From Apostichopus parvimensis (Eukaryota; Echinodermata; Holothuroidea; Aspidochirotida; Stichopodidae): a stretch of DNA of 43,096 nt. Both the position numbers and the translations under genes were made by a program. The notes below the pieces were generated by a model. The model was given only the letters and a program-made list of their open reading frames with translations, was not told the origin of the DNA and searched no databases. The stretch spans positions 251,383 through 294,478 of the forward strand of contig KN882606.1 of assembly GCA_000934455.1 (NCBI GenBank), written 5' to 3'. This document shows, in pieces, positions 40,527-43,096 of this stretch (position 1 is its first letter; the number at the start of each line of letters is the position of its first letter).

Positions 40527-42140
40527 TATCAACAAAAAATAGACATTAGACGAGACATATTGTCACCATGGTAATTCCATACTGGCCAAGGCATCAATAT
40601 TGCAGAGTTCAGAAAAGGGTTTGATTTTCAAACCTCAAGATGAATATTAATGTGCAAGTTCTTGCATATATACATTTTAGGCATGACGAATGCATCAAGG
40701 GATGAGGGAACATGTTTGTACTGTTCGTACTGTCAGTATGAGTGCTTTGAAGCAGTCTGTGGGATGACAGTATAGAGTGGTAAGTTATCATTGAGCAAAT
40801 CATCCCGACTGGATGTGGTAATAAGTAATAGAGATGAGTAATAGTATTTTGTAATCCATCTTAATGCTAACACATGTTTACATTATAATAATTTTCACTA
40901 ACACTACAACTCTACGCTAGCGTTATTTTAAAACCTTATTAAATATTCACCGTTTTTCGTCATTTTTTCATTTAATTTTGAATGTTTACAGTGTCTTAAG
41001 TAAGTTCCTGGGGTACGTAAGCTTTGCAGCAAGATTGTAAGGTATATTTAGCTGCAACCGATTCACGCAGCGAATACAGTAAACTACTCTAAATCTTACC
41101 GTCAAAAGAACCGAATAGAAACAGTATTTTCCAACAACTGCATCAACGAAAGCTCAAGTGTAAAGTTATAACTGTCTTCTGCCCTCATTTTCAATATATC
41201 GACTCTCACCAGTCTCAGGCCAACCTTCAGACCGTACCCGATGTATTTGTTGCGAGTACACATTAAATCCTAAGTTCCTACTGGTAACCTAATAGCACGT
41301 GCTACCGATTTATCAGACAAGATCCAGTTTTGGCTGTGGTCACAAAACTTTTTTTAAGATTTACAGTAGTTACTGCGTTCTCTTGTGTGTATCGGATGTC
41401 AGCTGGTAGAAGGCAGAGCACAATTCATTTATATGTGATACCTGCAAGAAAATAATAATACTAGAGAGAGGGATGTTCACAAATTTAAGAAAATCGGCTT
41501 TGCATACACGATTATCGGGGTGTTACGTGACTTGCTTCATATAATTTTAAATTGCATGTGCCCTTGGTTACCACAGAAACAAGATAACCTGAGGGAAAAG
41601 TACAGTTTGGTTGCGTCATCGAATAGTTATAGGGAAATACATCAGAAGGCTGTTAACTTTGTGTACCGTTAGTCGATACGATTATACCCTATCATGTAAA
41701 GAGAGTTTATATCCTGTTTGTTCTTTGCATGTATAAGAATCTTCCAGGTCATGGATTTTCATAATTATTTCAAGCAGAATTCTCCCAAATCAAGAACAAT
41801 CGGCAATGTGTGTCCCTTTTAACATGAAAATGTGGCCTGTAAAGCCCACAAAACACTCCCGACTGAATCACGACCTGACGCAACTCGATTGTGGTTACGT
41901 GATCAATCGTGGATAGTAGAGCGATGCGTGATGGTTTAGGATACGACTGATCATAAGTTTGCCTTATTGTAAACCGCTTAGGCTTTAGTCGGGAACACTG
42001 AACATATAGCGTTTTCCTGACTGGATGACGTGTTGTGTGCGAGGAGGGTTAACGAATTAGACTGCACAGTTTTATCGAGAACAACCAATGACAGAGTAAT
42101 TAATATGCATGTGACGTTAAACAAGCTCCTCTCTTTAACA
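40527..42140 (+). other. BET1 3' UTR candidate and downstream sequence without a recognised gene
   Basis: No ORF of recognisable family. An ATTAAA hexamer at 40938-40943 is a possible polyadenylation signal for BET1. The rest is AT-rich single-copy-looking DNA. Near 42090 there is a CCAAT followed by an octamer-like ATGCAT, but I cannot tie it to a gene. Confidence 0.3.
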
Positions 42141-42166
42141 GCAAATAGTCGTCGTGTGCGCTGATC

Positions 42167-42325
42167 GGTCAGCCAGTGTTTGGGCTCAGTCCGTCAGTGT
42201 TCGGGGCTCAGTCGGCCAGTGTTCAGGGCTCAGTCGGCCAGTGTTCAGGGCTCAGTCGGCCAGTGTTCAGGGCTCAGTCGGCCGCTGTTCAGGGCTCAGT
42301 CGGCCAGTGTTCGGGGCTCAGTCGT
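42167..42325. repeat. 22-bp minisatellite
   Basis: About seven head-to-tail units of GTTCAGGGCTCAGTCGGCCA with two more bases (gt). The two plus-strand ORFs here (SVQGSVGQCSGLSRP-like) are repeat translations. 22 is not a multiple of 3, so the same peptide cycles through all frames. Confidence 0.92.
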
Positions 42326-42329
42326 ATAG

Positions 42330-43096
42330 GACTACTAGTCTTTTGGGTTAAAGATTTTCCACGTTATGACGGTCGAGATAAGTCCAGTCAGGCTTTGCCA
42401 GAACAACTCAAGTAGGACCAAGATAACACAGTCCAAGCTATAATACCAAGTCTATCTTGGAAATGACTGCATAAAACTGTATTGCCCGTATTAGGAAGTA
42501 TGTTTGCACCAATGATATGTAACTACACACACAGAACTATCAGTTCTAATCTATATGAAAAGAAATGTGAAAAGAATAATACAAATATATACAATATAAT
42601 ATACAGAAAACACTTTTCGCATTTATTCTTTTTATCTTGAAATCAGTTGATGTTTATATGCAGTTGCTCCATTGAAGAAAGAACAAAATCGGCGGAGAAA
42701 TTAGCAAACTTTATATGGTATCGACAAGGTGACATGCACTTTGTCACACACCCACCCTGTCCCTAATTTTGTGAACACAGAGGGAAGGGTACAATTACCC
42801 CCTCCCCCCCCCCACCACCACTAACCTTTTCAGGGACTAACACGCTGACCTCCACAAATTTCACACGCACGCAAGCTCGTATAGGCCTACGTTGTTAAAA
42901 TAAGTCCATAACCAAAACAAATCATTTTCAAACGGGAGCCCCTCCCCCTTCCAAAAAAAAAACAGTGAGTAGAATTCTGCTCCTCCTCAATTCGAATTCA
43001 TAACCGAGAATTCGGTTATGAATGTCATATCAATGTAGACACTTAAATTCTCGGACTCGTGAAATGTGGACAAAAAAAATCGCCACCCCCCCCCCC
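42330..43096. other. Right end, low-complexity runs only
   Basis: No gene found. C-runs near 42801-42815 and at the very end (43083-43096), and an inverted cgaattcataaccgag/gaattcggttatgaat pair near 42991-43022. Confidence 0.4.

Noticed and set aside
42080..42115. CCAAT box plus octamer-like site as promoter of another gene
   Set aside because: No gene could be found on either side within the window.
42154..42415. Two overlapping plus-strand ORFs with repeated SVQGSVGQCSG-like peptides
   Set aside because: Explained by the 22-bp tandem repeat; no other coding sign.

Overview
The window is animal nuclear DNA: small coding islands split by GT-AG introns, long AT-rich intergenic stretches, many degenerate transposable elements, several minisatellites and one assembly gap (710 N, 24406-25115). 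The two genes and the repeat types (CR1/L2-like LINE with an SGNH-type domain, Penelope-like GIY-YIG fragment, tRNA-derived SINEs, TTAA-flanked MITEs) suit a marine invertebrate, plausibly an echinoderm or another invertebrate deuterostome. The taxon is inferred and not proven.

Two conserved genes lie head to head. On the minus strand, 23171 down to 9258, is a complete PKMYT1 (Myt1) Cdk1-inhibitory kinase. I resolved it into 15 coding exons with consistent splice phases (1605 nt, 534 residues), including a 25-nt micro-exon and a 30-nt terminal exon. On the plus strand, 26992 to 40526, is a complete BET1 Golgi Qc-SNARE in four coding exons (336 nt, 111 residues). The start codons are about 3.8 kb apart. 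The space between holds the gap, a cluster of TAGGCCTA-type motifs and two E2F-like sites, which fits a cell-cycle gene.

Region by region: 1-560 is a decayed Penelope-like element end. 2620-2755 is a SINE-like tRNA head. 3589-6716 is a tandem segmental duplication of about 1.7 kb whose junction lies in a LINE endonuclease fragment. 6870-9257 shows no gene apart from possible PKMYT1 3' UTR. 9258-23171 is PKMYT1; its introns hold a CR1/L2-like LINE with a 240-bp fold-back element nested in it, several tandem repeats, X-box-like motifs and one MITE copy. 23172-26991 is the intergenic region with a second MITE copy and the gap. 26992-40526 is BET1; its introns hold a 49-bp pyrimidine-rich minisatellite, a 140-bp minisatellite built from the 3' end of exon 2 with its splice donor, two palindrome-ended repeats carrying nuclear-receptor direct repeats, a TIR element pair, a SINE and a third MITE copy. 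40527-43096 has no recognised gene, only a 22-bp minisatellite and low-complexity runs.

The two proteins act in different pathways: Myt1 restrains Cdk1 at the ER/Golgi membrane, and BET1 drives ER-to-Golgi vesicle fusion. The most unusual structure is the BET1 exon 2 region, where an exon end plus its 5' splice site has been amplified as a tandem repeat.
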